Source: Candidatus Latescibacterota bacterium
GTDB lineage: Bacteria; JAAXHH01
Assembly (NCBI GenBank): GCA_012270975.1
Contig: JAAXHH010000129.1
Span: 231,154-295,153, forward strand
Direction: 5' to 3'
DNA: 64,000 bases
This document shows positions 27,576 to 37,359 of this stretch, one piece after another. Both the position numbers and the translations under genes were made by a program. Position 1 is the stretch's first letter. Every line of letters begins with the position of its first letter. The notes under the pieces are model-generated. The model saw nothing but the letters and a program-made list of their open reading frames with translations. It was not told the DNA's origin and did no database searches.

Positions 27576-28757
27576 CTACAACTCGACGCGCACCGCTTCC
27601 ATGGCCCGGGCCGCTTTCGCGCGGGCCGCGTCGATTTCCGCCCCCCGGGCGACGGCGACGCCGAGGCGCCGGTGACCGGAGACCTCGGGCTTGCCGAAGA
27701 GAAACAGGCCGGTGTCCGGCTCGGAAAGGGCGGAGCCCAGGTTGCCAAACTTCATCCGGTCGGACTCGCCTTCCACCACGAGGGCTGCCGACGCGGAAGG
27801 TCCGTACTGGCGGATCCCGGGTACCGGCAGCCCCAGCACGGCCCTCGCGTGCAGGGCGAATTCGGACAGGTCCTGCGAGATGAGCGTAACCATGCCCGTA
27901 TCGTGGGGGCGGGGCGAGACCTCGCTGAAGATCACGTCGTCGCCTTTGACGAACAGTTCAACGCCGAAGACGCCGCGGCCGCCCAGGGCGGCGGTTACCT
28001 TTTCCGCCGTCCGCCTGGCGTACTCCCACGCCTTCTCGCTCATGGGCTGGGGCTGCCAGGAGTACCGGTAGTCCCCGGCGACCTGTTCGTGGCCGATGGG
28101 CAGGCAGAAACTCGTGCCGCCCGCGTGGCGCACGGTCAGCAGCGTGATCTCGTAATCGAAATCGACAAATCCTTCGACGATCACCTTGCCGGCGGCGCCA
28201 CGGGCCTCGTCGTGCGCCCGCTGCCAGGCGCCGGCCAACTCCGATTCGTCGCGCACCGTGCTCTGTCCCTTGCCGGATGAACTCATGACAGGCTTGATGA
28301 CGCAGGGCAGCCCGATCTCGCGCACCGCGCGTTCGTACGCTTCGCGGGTCCCGGCGAAGCGATAGGGCGACGTGGCAAGGCCGAGATCCTCCGCGGCGAG
28401 CCTGCGTATCCCCTCCCGGTTCATGGTCAGGTGGACGGCCCGCGCGGTGGGAACGACTCTGAAGCCTTCCGATTCCAGGTCCACCAGGACGTCGGTGGCT
28501 ATGGCTTCTATCTCGGGTACGACGTAGTCGGGGTGTTCCCGCTCGATCACCGCGCGCAGGGCGGATGGGTCGAGCATGTCCACGACATGGGAACGGTGCG
28601 CCACCTGCATGGCTGGCGCGTTGGCATAACGGTCCACGGCCACCACTTCAACGCCGAGACGTTGAAACTCGATGACCACTTCCTTTCCCAACTCGCCCGA
28701 ACCGCACATCAATACCCGGGTCGCCGAAGGGGACAGCGGAGTGCCTAGCGCGGCCAT
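27576..28757 (-). CDS. purT: Formate-dependent phosphoribosylglycinamide formyltransferase PurT
   Basis: 393 residues, the family length. Catalyses ATP- and formate-dependent formylation of GAR in purine synthesis, the folate-independent alternative to PurN. ATP-grasp features: N-terminal [19 protein letters not shown], the [11 protein letters not shown] nucleotide loop, [20 protein letters not shown] metal-binding segment, and [10 protein letters not shown]. The start is weakly supported (aagg eight bases before ATG) but fits the family N-terminus. It lies 54 bp downstream of pntB. Confidence 0.96.
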   Translation of the reverse strand: MAALGTPLSPSATRVLMCGSGELGKEVVIEFQRLGVEVVAVDRYANAPAMQVAHRSHVVDMLDPSALRAVIEREHPDYVVPEIEAIATDVLVDLESEGFRVVPTARAVHLTMNREGIRRLAAEDLGLATSPYRFAGTREAYERAVREIGLPCVIKPVMSSSGKGQSTVRDESELAGAWQRAHDEARGAAGKVIVEGFVDFDYEITLLTVRHAGGTSFCLPIGHEQVAGDYRYSWQPQPMSEKAWEYARRTAEKVTAALGGRGVFGVELFVKGDDVIFSEVSPRPHDTGMVTLISQDLSEFALHARAVLGLPVPGIRQYGPSASAALVVEGESDRMKFGNLGSALSEPDTGLFLFGKPEVSGHRRLGVAVARGAEIDAARAKAARAMEAVRVEL

Positions 28758-28811
28758 CGGGGGAGCCTTCCGGTGTGTTTTCCTGAATCCATCATTCCCG
28801 GTGTACCGCGG

Positions 28812-30212
<1,401 letters not shown>

Positions 30213-30216
30213 CCGC

Positions 30217-30498
30217 CTACTCCTTTCTCTTGAACATGTCCAGCATGCGGTTGGTCACGAGGTAACCGCCGACCACGTTGATCGTGGCGAAAACCACGGC
30301 GGCGGTTCCGAGGACCGTGGTCAGCGTCGAGTACTGGGTACCGGCCGAGAGGATGGCGCCGATGATCGTGATCCCCGATATGGCGTTCGAGCCGGACATC
30401 AGCGGCGTGTGGAGAATGGGCGGGACCTTGGTGATGACTTCGAATCCGACGAAGACCGCCAGGACGAAAATGGTCAGTATGGCAATGGTTTCACCCAT
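30217..30498 (-). CDS. pntA2: NAD(P) transhydrogenase subunit alpha, membrane part (PntA2)
   Basis: 93-residue membrane protein with about three helices (IAILTIFVLAVFVGFEVI, SGITIIGAILSAG, LGTAAVVFATINVVGGYL) and the PPILHTPLMSGSNAISG motif of the alpha-subunit membrane segment. In split-alpha transhydrogenases, such as that of Rhodospirillum rubrum, this part is a separate gene, as here. GAGGAG precedes the ATG at 30498; an in-frame upstream start would overlap pntA1 and lacks support. Confidence 0.92.
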   Translation of the reverse strand: MGETIAILTIFVLAVFVGFEVITKVPPILHTPLMSGSNAISGITIIGAILSAGTQYSTLTTVLGTAAVVFATINVVGGYLVTNRMLDMFKRKE

Positions 30499-30535
30499 GA
30501 GGCACTCCTCGATTCGTTCGCCGGGACAAGCCCGC

Positions 30536-31693
30536 TCAGCCGGTACCGTCAAGTACGGAACGGACCATTTCGTTGACGATCTCGCCGTCGCGGGTAACGG
30601 TCGCGCCCTGCACGATATCGTCGTCCACGGTCGCGTCCAGCGCGCCGTCGTTGATCATCAGCTTCAGGAAGTTCACGACATTGTTGGAATACATCTGGCT
30701 GGCGTGGAAGGGTACGGTAGAAGGCAGGTTCAATTCGCCCACGAGGGTCACGCCATGCCTCACCACGGTTTTTCCGGGTTCCGTGATCTCACAGTTTCCC
30801 CCCCGTTCCGCGGCCAGATCGATCACGACCGAGCCGGGTTTCATGCTCTTGACCATGTCTTCCGTAACCAGCACGGGCGCCGGTTTTCCGGGTACGGCGG
30901 CGGTGGTGATCACCACGTCGTTCTCGGATACGACGCGGGCCATCATCTCTCGCTGTTTCGCGTAGAACTGCTCGTCCATGGCCTGGGCGTAACCACCCGA
31001 TCCTTCGGATTCCGCCGTGTCGAGTTCCAGTTCCACGAATCGCGCCCCGACGCTCTGGACCTGCTCCTTCACGGCCGGCCGCACATCGTAGGCCTGGATC
31101 ACGGCACCCAGCCGCTTGCAGGTCGCAATGGCCTGCAGGCCCGCCACGCCGACGCCGACCACGAAGACATGGGCGGGCGTGATGGTCCCAGCAGCCGTCA
31201 TCATCATGGGAAACAGCTTCGGAAGGTATTCGGCCGCCATCAGCGCGGCCTTGTACCCGCCGATATTGGCCTGGGAGGAAAGGGCGTCCATGCTCTGCGC
31301 CCGGGAGGTTCTCGGGATCAGCTCCATGGCGCAGGCGGTTGCGCGCCGGTCGGAAAGCGCCCGGATCTCGGCGGCAGCGGACAGCGGTTCCAGAAACCCG
31401 ATCAGCACCTGTCCCTCGCGCAGTCGCTCCACGTCCATCATGCCCGAATCGGCATTCGCGCCGCCACCGCGTACCTGCACGACCGCATCGGCCGCTTCAA
31501 ACACGGATTCGCGCTCCGGCACCACCAGGGCGCCGGCTTCCTCGTAGGCCACGTCCGCGAAGCCCGCTTCCCGGCCCGCACCCGCGGAGACCCGGACGGC
31601 ACATCCCGCCCTCACCAGGGCGGCAACCCCGGCCGGAACGACGGATACGCGCCGTTCTCCCGGACAGGTTTCGATGGGAATGCCGATGGTCAT
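30536..31693 (-). CDS. pntA1: NAD(P) transhydrogenase subunit alpha, NAD-binding part (PntA1)
   Basis: 385-residue soluble NAD-binding subunit (dI). It starts IGIPIETCPGERRVSVVPAG, typical of alanine dehydrogenase/PNT N-terminal domains, and carries the Rossmann segment VFVVGVGVAGLQAIATCKRLGA split over residues near 170-190, plus the RxEMMARVV and PVLVTEDMVKSMKPGSV stretches. ATG at 31693 has a GGAGC site. It is the first gene of the pnt operon, divergent from the PhyH gene at 32047. Confidence 0.93.
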   Translation of the reverse strand: MTIGIPIETCPGERRVSVVPAGVAALVRAGCAVRVSAGAGREAGFADVAYEEAGALVVPERESVFEAADAVVQVRGGGANADSGMMDVERLREGQVLIGFLEPLSAAAEIRALSDRRATACAMELIPRTSRAQSMDALSSQANIGGYKAALMAAEYLPKLFPMMMTAAGTITPAHVFVVGVGVAGLQAIATCKRLGAVIQAYDVRPAVKEQVQSVGARFVELELDTAESEGSGGYAQAMDEQFYAKQREMMARVVSENDVVITTAAVPGKPAPVLVTEDMVKSMKPGSVVIDLAAERGGNCEITEPGKTVVRHGVTLVGELNLPSTVPFHASQMYSNNVVNFLKLMINDGALDATVDDDIVQGATVTRDGEIVNEMVRSVLDGTG

Positions 31694-32046
31694 GTACTGC
31701 TCCGACTTTTGTGACCGCACTTGCCGGGGAATCCGGGACGCCTGACGGCGGTTCGCTGTACTGTCCCGTCCTGCGCAATATGCGTTACGTGATTGACGGA
31801 CCGGCGAATCAGGTCCAGGCGCGTTCTTATGTTTCCATATATCGAGTTCTATATATAAAGATTCGGGCCAGACGCGTCAACTACCAGATTGGCGACGGCG
31901 GCGGCTACAACGAATTACCCACGCAATCCTCGCGCTATTGTCAGGGTGCCGGCCTTGCGTTATCTTGAATGACGGAGGCGCATTGGGCCCCACGGGATAT
32001 CGCGCGCCGGATTCCAAACCGGGAACTGAGCAGTCAAGGAGCAGTC
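31694..32046. other. 353-bp divergent intergenic region (pntA1 / PhyH)
   Basis: No gene is seen. The region contains an AT-rich core near 31831-31865 with tatatat-type runs, and the candidate promoter for the PhyH gene at 31938-31966. No clear -35/-10 pair was found for pntA1. Part of the plus strand is open without a credible start. Confidence 0.6.
31938..31966 (+). promoter_or_regulatory. Sigma70-like promoter for the PhyH/aminotransferase pair
   Basis: TTGTCA (31938-31943), 17-base spacer, TATCTT (31961-31966). Matches are 5 of 6 and 4 of 6. The leader to ATG 32047 would be about 75 nt. Confidence 0.45.
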
Positions 32047-32895
32047 ATGAACGAAACCGAACGTTACGAATTCGACCGCCAGGGCTATATCGTGATCAAG
32101 GACATGCTGGATCGCGATACCGTTTCCGCTCTGGCGGCCGCCGTGGACGAACTGGAAGCGCACGCGCTGCTGAACCTGGACGAACCGCCGCGCAAGGTCA
32201 GCCCGTGGGGGCCGGATTATCACCGGAATCCGGAACGGGGATATCATGTGGACGGATCGAACGCGGAAGGCAGAACCATCATCATCGAGGACTTCTGGAA
32301 TGCCGACGAACGGTTCGACGTGCTGGTGAATGACGCGCGCACCATGGCGTATATAGCCGGGATCGTCCAGGGCAGGGCCACGATCAACAACTCCGAGATC
32401 CGGATCCGCTACCGCGGGAACCTGTCGGGACTGCACGGCGGCATGCGGCCGGAGAATCAGAAATACCGGTACGGGTTTAACACCAACGGTATCGACTGCA
32501 TGATGGTGCGCATGGTCTATTTTATCCATGACGTGTCCAGGGAACACGGGGCATTCTGCGTCATACCCGGAACCCACAAGACGAACCTGCCCTGTCCCTA
32601 CGACGGCGACCCGGACGAGGAACCCGGGGTGGTCGCGCTGGAAGTCAAGGCCGGCGACGCCATACTGTTCACGGAGAACCTCCGCCACGGAGGCGTTACC
32701 AACCGGTCCGACCAGGTCCGCAAGACCATCCACGTGGGCTATGGGCCCTACTGGATGCTGTCGCAGAACCAGGCGACCATGGACGAGCTGCCTTTCGTGA
32801 CGGAAACCACCCTTGCGCGCTGGGACGACGACCAGCGCGCCCTCTTCACACCCTGGCACAGGCCTCGGGGCTGGAGCCGAAGCGTTAAAACATAA
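32047..32895 (+). CDS. PhyH family protein with altered facial triad
   Basis: 282-residue PhyH-type protein. The proximal motif is GLHGGM: His130 is followed by Gly132 where Asp/Glu normally completes the iron triad. Distal His214 (LRHGG) and Arg225 are kept, as is VIPGTHKTN. The LHGG form occurs in a widespread PhyH subgroup. The start is ATG 32047 with AAGGAG nine bases upstream; an in-frame start at 31969 has no RBS. It is followed after 22 bp by a class III aminotransferase, so both likely act on one pathway. Confidence 0.88.
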   Translation: MNETERYEFDRQGYIVIKDMLDRDTVSALAAAVDELEAHALLNLDEPPRKVSPWGPDYHRNPERGYHVDGSNAEGRTIIIEDFWNADERFDVLVNDARTMAYIAGIVQGRATINNSEIRIRYRGNLSGLHGGMRPENQKYRYGFNTNGIDCMMVRMVYFIHDVSREHGAFCVIPGTHKTNLPCPYDGDPDEEPGVVALEVKAGDAILFTENLRHGGVTNRSDQVRKTIHVGYGPYWMLSQNQATMDELPFVTETTLARWDDDQRALFTPWHRPRGWSRSVKT

Positions 32896-32917
32896 CCAGC
32901 CAGAAAGGAAACACGAC

Positions 32918-34255
32918 ATGTCCGTAAGCCGTTCCGTAGACCAATCGATGCAAATGTATAGACGGGCGGAGGCGTTGATCCCCGGCTGGACGCAATTGAT
33001 CAGCCGGCGGGCGAGCCAGTTCGCCAACGGCGTAAGCCCCGTTTACGCCGAGCGGGCCAAGGGCGCCCGGTTCACCGACGTGGACGGTAACGAGTACCTG
33101 GACATGATGAACGCGGTCAGCGCCATCATCCTGGGCCACGCCGACGACGTGGTGGACGGGGCGGTGAAGGAACAGATCGAGCGGGGCAGTATCTACACGT
33201 TGAACAGTACGCTGGAAATCGAACTGGCCGAGGAACTCGTCGACACCATCCCCAGCGCCGAGATGGTGCGGTACGCCAAGGCCGGGGGAGAGACCTGCGC
33301 CCTGGCCGTGCGGATCGTACGGGGGACCACCGGGAAGGACATCATCCTCTTCTGCGGCTATCACGGCTGGCACGACTGGTACCAGTCCGCCAACTACCTG
33401 GTCGACCCCGAAAGCGGCGAATATCCCTTCGCCGGCATCGAGCCGATCGGCGTGCCTCGGGTACTGGCCGGGACGGCCATCCCCTTCACGTACGGCGACC
33501 CGGACATGCTCTCGGACCTGTTGAAAAAGTACGACGGACAGGTCGCGGCGGTCATGATGGAGCCTGCGCGGTCCGAACTCCCGCCGCCCGGCTACCTGGA
33601 AACCGTCAAGTCGCTAGCCCATGAACACGGCGCACTGCTGGTATTCGACGAGGTGTCCTGCGGCTGGCGCTTCCGCATCGGGGGGTTCCAGGAATACACC
33701 GGGGTGACGCCCGACGTTACCACCCTGGCCAAGGCCATGTCGAACGGATACGCCATGGGCGCCGTTGTGGGATCACGCGAGGCCATGGCGCCCGCCGCAT
33801 CCATGTTCGTGTCCAGTTCCTACTGGAGCGACAACGTGGGCCTGGCCGCCGCGCTGACCACCATTCGAGAGCTGAAGCGACGTAATTCGGAAGCCTTTTT
33901 CGAGGCCATGGGCCAACTGGTCAAGAAAACGATAAACGACGCCTTCGCGAGCGCGGGACTGCCCGGCGCCTGCGTGGGCCTTTCCTACAATCCCAGCCTC
34001 TCCTTCGATCTGCCCGACCCGGAACTCACCCCCATCGTCTCCACGCTGTTCGTCCAGGAGATGTCGCGCCGGGGCATCTTCACCCCTACCTCGTTCCGAG
34101 TGACCATGGCCCACACGGAGGATGACGTCCGGCAACTGGGCGAGGCGGCCGCCGAGGTATTCGGGCTCATCAAGTCGGCCCTGGACCGCGGCAACCTGGC
34201 TGATATGCTGGTATGCGACCTGAAGAAGGAACCCTTCAGACGGCTCGTGAGGTGA
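32918..34255 (+). CDS. Class III aminotransferase, glutamate-1-semialdehyde aminomutase-like
   Basis: 445-residue PLP enzyme of fold type I. LVFDEVSCGWR (Asp244 binds the pyridine nitrogen) and TTLAKAMSNGY (Lys272 forms the Schiff base) are visible, as is the GYHGWHDWY loop. It resembles glutamate-1-semialdehyde 2,1-aminomutase but diverges from the canonical HemL around the substrate site, and it is paired with a PhyH gene. It could therefore be an aminotransferase or mutase for another substrate. RBS aaagga before ATG 32918. Its 3' end overlaps the convergent PPOX gene by 20 bp. Confidence 0.85.
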   Translation: MSVSRSVDQSMQMYRRAEALIPGWTQLISRRASQFANGVSPVYAERAKGARFTDVDGNEYLDMMNAVSAIILGHADDVVDGAVKEQIERGSIYTLNSTLEIELAEELVDTIPSAEMVRYAKAGGETCALAVRIVRGTTGKDIILFCGYHGWHDWYQSANYLVDPESGEYPFAGIEPIGVPRVLAGTAIPFTYGDPDMLSDLLKKYDGQVAAVMMEPARSELPPPGYLETVKSLAHEHGALLVFDEVSCGWRFRIGGFQEYTGVTPDVTTLAKAMSNGYAMGAVVGSREAMAPAASMFVSSSYWSDNVGLAAALTTIRELKRRNSEAFFEAMGQLVKKTINDAFASAGLPGACVGLSYNPSLSFDLPDPELTPIVSTLFVQEMSRRGIFTPTSFRVTMAHTEDDVRQLGEAAAEVFGLIKSALDRGNLADMLVCDLKKEPFRRLVR

Positions 34256-35663
34256 GGGGCGCGTTAGTCAGAATCCGCTCCGCCGCCTGCTCTCCCGAAT
34301 GCACGCAATCCGGCAGTCCCACGCCACCGTATGCGTTTCCGGCCAGCGCCAGCCCGGGATGCTTCTCAAGCAGCGATTCGATCCGCTCCATGCGCCGGGC
34401 GTGTCCGACCAGGTACTGGGGCATGGCGTCCGGGTACCGGGTTAGCATGGTATGCCGGGGAGCGGCTTCGATGCCCATCAGATCGTGCAGTTCATCCCGT
34501 ACATACCGCAGCATCTCTTCATCATCGACATCGAGCAGATCCTGCTGACGGACACCGCCAATGAAAGCCCGCAGCAGGACGAGGCCTTCCAGGGCCCGGT
34601 TCGGAAACTTGACACTGCTGAAAGTGCAGGCGATGATCTTGCGTTCCTCTACAGCCGGCACCACGAAACCGAAGCAGTCGAGGGGATGGGGCACGTCCGA
34701 TCGCCGGTACACGAGGTTCATGACGGCCGACGACGCATGGGGAATGGCCGACAGTTCGGCGTGCAGGGCCGAGTCGGTGTCATGGAGCAGTTCAGCGGAC
34801 TTCCCCGAAGGCAGGGCGAGAATAACGCCGTCCGCGACGAATTCCCGTCCGTCGCCAGAGGCCACGCGCCAGGAGTTACCTTCGCGTTGCAGGCTCACGA
34901 CTTCCGTGCGGGTATGCATGGCGTCCGACGGCAGGTGCTTCAGGAGGGCCTGCACGATGGTTTCCATGCCCCGGTCGAATGAGACCAGTTCTCCGTACCG
35001 GGCGCCGCTGCCCGCGGGGGATCCACCCTGGCGCTTCGTAGCCGCGCGCCGCTGGGCAACCATGGCCTTGATGACGCTGCGGTGACGCCTTTCCATCTCG
35101 AGGAACCGCGGGATGGTGGCCTTCAGGCTGAGGGCGTCCGGATCTCCCGCGTAGATCCCGCCGATGAGCGGCTGTACGACCCGCTCGAGCACCTCGCCGC
35201 CAAACCGCCTGCGAACGAAGGCCCCCAGACTCTCGTCGTCGATGGCCGGTCCACGCGGAAGCAGCAGGTCCAGGGCGCACCGTACCTTTCCCGTCCACGA
35301 AAAGAGGGAAGTGGTTACCATGGGCCTGATGCGCGTGGGCGCCATCATCAGAAACCCATCCGGCAGGGGATGAAGCCTGCCGCGGTAGACCACGTGGGCC
35401 CTGCGCTGGGAGCTTGCGGTGTGAATGATCCGATCCGCCACGCCCAGGCGCCCGGCCAGGTCCGCCAGCCAGGGCTTGGACGAAAGAAAGGAATCCGGAC
35501 CAAGCTCGATCAGACACCCGTCGTGTTCGATCGTGCGTATGATCCCGCCGAATCGGTCCGCACGCTCGAGCAGCGTCACTTCCAGGCCGGGGCGCTTCGA
35601 TTCCGCCAACCGGTGGGCCGCGCTCAATCCCGCTATGCCCCCGCCGACCACGACGATCTTCAT
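34236..35663 (-). CDS. hemY: Oxygen-dependent protoporphyrinogen oxidase
   Basis: 475-residue FAD enzyme that oxidises protoporphyrinogen IX to protoporphyrin IX. The dinucleotide motif GGGIAGLSAAHRL (7-19) is followed by LLERADRFGG and the ELGPDSF substrate-side stretch; LALPSGKSAELL and the C-terminal GNAYGGVGLPDCVHSG, which contacts FAD, complete the pattern. The start overlaps the hemE stop by 4 bp (ATGA). With hemE it forms a haem operon. This enzyme type uses O2, supporting an aerobic or microaerobic lifestyle. Confidence 0.94.
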   Translation of the reverse strand: MKIVVVGGGIAGLSAAHRLAESKRPGLEVTLLERADRFGGIIRTIEHDGCLIELGPDSFLSSKPWLADLAGRLGVADRIIHTASSQRRAHVVYRGRLHPLPDGFLMMAPTRIRPMVTTSLFSWTGKVRCALDLLLPRGPAIDDESLGAFVRRRFGGEVLERVVQPLIGGIYAGDPDALSLKATIPRFLEMERRHRSVIKAMVAQRRAATKRQGGSPAGSGARYGELVSFDRGMETIVQALLKHLPSDAMHTRTEVVSLQREGNSWRVASGDGREFVADGVILALPSGKSAELLHDTDSALHAELSAIPHASSAVMNLVYRRSDVPHPLDCFGFVVPAVEERKIIACTFSSVKFPNRALEGLVLLRAFIGGVRQQDLLDVDDEEMLRYVRDELHDLMGIEAAPRHTMLTRYPDAMPQYLVGHARRMERIESLLEKHPGLALAGNAYGGVGLPDCVHSGEQAAERILTNAPLTSRAV

Positions 35664-37165
35664 CGAACGCTTCCCAGTTCATGCACGGCGTCCACGAGCG
35701 CGATGACGTGGTCCTCCGGCGTGCCGGGCAGTATGCCGTGACCGAGGTTGAAGATATGTCCGGGGCGGCCCGCGGCCTTGTGCAGGACGGCCGCCGCGTG
35801 CTTGCGGATCACCTCGGGGGAAGAGAAGAGAATCATGGGATCCAGATTTCCCTGCACCGCCACATCATGTTCCAGGTTCTGCCACGCTTCGGCCAGGTCC
35901 ACGCGCCAGTCCAGCCCGATGACCTCCCCTCCCGCTTCCCGCATCAGTCCGAGCAGGGAGCCGGTGCCGACCCCGAAATGAATCGAGGGCACGCCGGGAC
36001 GGAGATGGGCGAAGATGTACCCGGTGTGGGGAAGCACGAAAGTTCTGTAGTCATCGGGCGACAGGCATCCGACCCAGCTGTCGAACAGCTGCACCGCGTG
36101 GACGCCCGCCTCGATCTGTTCGTTCAGATACCCCGTGACGGCCCGGGCCAGCCTGGCCATGAAGGCGTGCCAGGCCGCCGGATCGGAATGCATGAAGGTC
36201 TTGACGTGCCTGAAGTCCCGGGAACCCTGTCCCTCGATGGCGTAGGCGGCCAGGGTAAAGGGCGCGCCGGAAAAGCCGATGAGGGGGATATGGGGCGGAA
36301 GCGCCGGCAGCACAGTGCGGATGGCCTCGTAGACGAAGTGCTGGGATTCCGGCTCCGCTTCTTCGAGCTGATCCACGGCCCGGCCCGTCCGAATCGGGTT
36401 ATGAATGACCGGTCCCTGCCCCGTAACGTATTCAAGGTGGAATCCCATCGGTTGCAGCAGGGGCAGGATGTCCGCGAAAAGGATGGCGGCGTCCACTCCG
36501 AGTCGTTCCACGGCCATCAACGTGATTTCGGCCGTGAGTTCCGGGGTCTTGCACATGTCCAGGAAGTCCAAGTCGGATTTGAGCTCCCGGTAGGCCCGCT
36601 GGTAACGGCCCGCCTGGCGCAGCAGCCAGACAGGCGTGTAATCCGTCTTTTCGCGGCGGCACGCCTGGAGGAAAGCCGATTCACCGCGGGTTCCGTACGG
36701 ATCGCTCTCGAAATGCCACCGCATGTCGATCCGCTGCCAGCTCGAGGTATCCACCCCGCCGTCCACGGCGGTACGCTTCTTGTTGACCAGGTACCCCGCC
36801 AGACGCGCCATGCCGGACACAAGGGCTTCGCCGCCCGTCCCGTCCGGCTCGTAGTCCACAGAGAGATGATGACTTCTCCAGAGGTCGGTGCACGCGGGGG
36901 CCGCCGAGCCCACGGCCATCTGCCTGACGGCATCCAGGAGGGACTCGACACGGCCGGTTGCGGCGGCGCGGCCGAACAGTGCGCGGATCTGATCGGGTTC
37001 AGTCAGCAACAATACGCCGATGTCTTCCCCGGCCAGGCGGTCGAGAAAGGCATCCACGCCTTCCGCGTCGTCGGGCCCGGAGACCACGGGTTTTCCACCG
37101 CACGCCCCGATAGCGTCTCCCAGCGATGGATCGAGTACCGCAACCTGCAGACCGTTGTAATCCAT
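35660..37165 (-). CDS. hemE: HemD-like domain fused to uroporphyrinogen decarboxylase (HemE)
   Basis: 501 residues against about 350 for HemE. Residues from about 160 onward are a full decarboxylase: PVWLLRQAGRYQRAYR (178-193) and GFSGAPFTLAAYAIEG carry the substrate-binding Arg and conserved loops, and GLDWRVDL the later motif. Residues 5-126 resemble one lobe of uroporphyrinogen-III synthase: a short beta-alpha start (LQVAVLDPSLGDAIGACGG), then DIGVLLLTEPDQIRALFGRA and VRQMAVGSAAPACTDLWRS. ATG 37165 has AAAGGA upstream; in-frame upstream starts do not. The start of the haem operon; promoter at 37194-37222. Confidence 0.9.
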   Translation of the reverse strand: MDYNGLQVAVLDPSLGDAIGACGGKPVVSGPDDAEGVDAFLDRLAGEDIGVLLLTEPDQIRALFGRAAATGRVESLLDAVRQMAVGSAAPACTDLWRSHHLSVDYEPDGTGGEALVSGMARLAGYLVNKKRTAVDGGVDTSSWQRIDMRWHFESDPYGTRGESAFLQACRREKTDYTPVWLLRQAGRYQRAYRELKSDLDFLDMCKTPELTAEITLMAVERLGVDAAILFADILPLLQPMGFHLEYVTGQGPVIHNPIRTGRAVDQLEEAEPESQHFVYEAIRTVLPALPPHIPLIGFSGAPFTLAAYAIEGQGSRDFRHVKTFMHSDPAAWHAFMARLARAVTGYLNEQIEAGVHAVQLFDSWVGCLSPDDYRTFVLPHTGYIFAHLRPGVPSIHFGVGTGSLLGLMREAGGEVIGLDWRVDLAEAWQNLEHDVAVQGNLDPMILFSSPEVIRKHAAAVLHKAAGRPGHIFNLGHGILPGTPEDHVIALVDAVHELGSVR

Positions 37166-37193
37166 GTCCGTCCTTTCCCGGTTGACCTGTTCT

Positions 37194-37222
37194 ATCATAC
37201 GCCCGATTCGAACGTGGAGCAA
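37194..37222 (-). promoter_or_regulatory. Candidate promoter of the hemE-hemY operon
   Basis: Minus strand TTGCTC (37217-37222), 17-base spacer, TATGAT (37194-37199). The -10 box matches 5 of 6 bases; the -35 box is weak (3 of 6). It implies a short leader of about 20 nt. Confidence 0.4.
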
Positions 37223-37359
37223 TACAATAAGTAGGGTGCGAAGCAGGGCCGCGGCGTTTCCATTCAGGGGTTGCAAGTCAGGCGCGAAAGGCGTAAATTG
37301 CGCGGGACGGCACGCGAGTCGGGCCGCAGAAAAGCAACATACGTATTAAAGGAGCTTAC

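Noticed and set aside
27472..27748. Extension of the PhyH frame upstream
   Set aside because: It covers the end of purT and reads as Pro/Ser/Arg-rich shadow sequence; the real start has an AAGGAGGG site.
32918..34255. Calling the class III aminotransferase HemL outright
   Set aside because: The fold fits, but pairing with PhyH and a divergent substrate region leave the substrate open.
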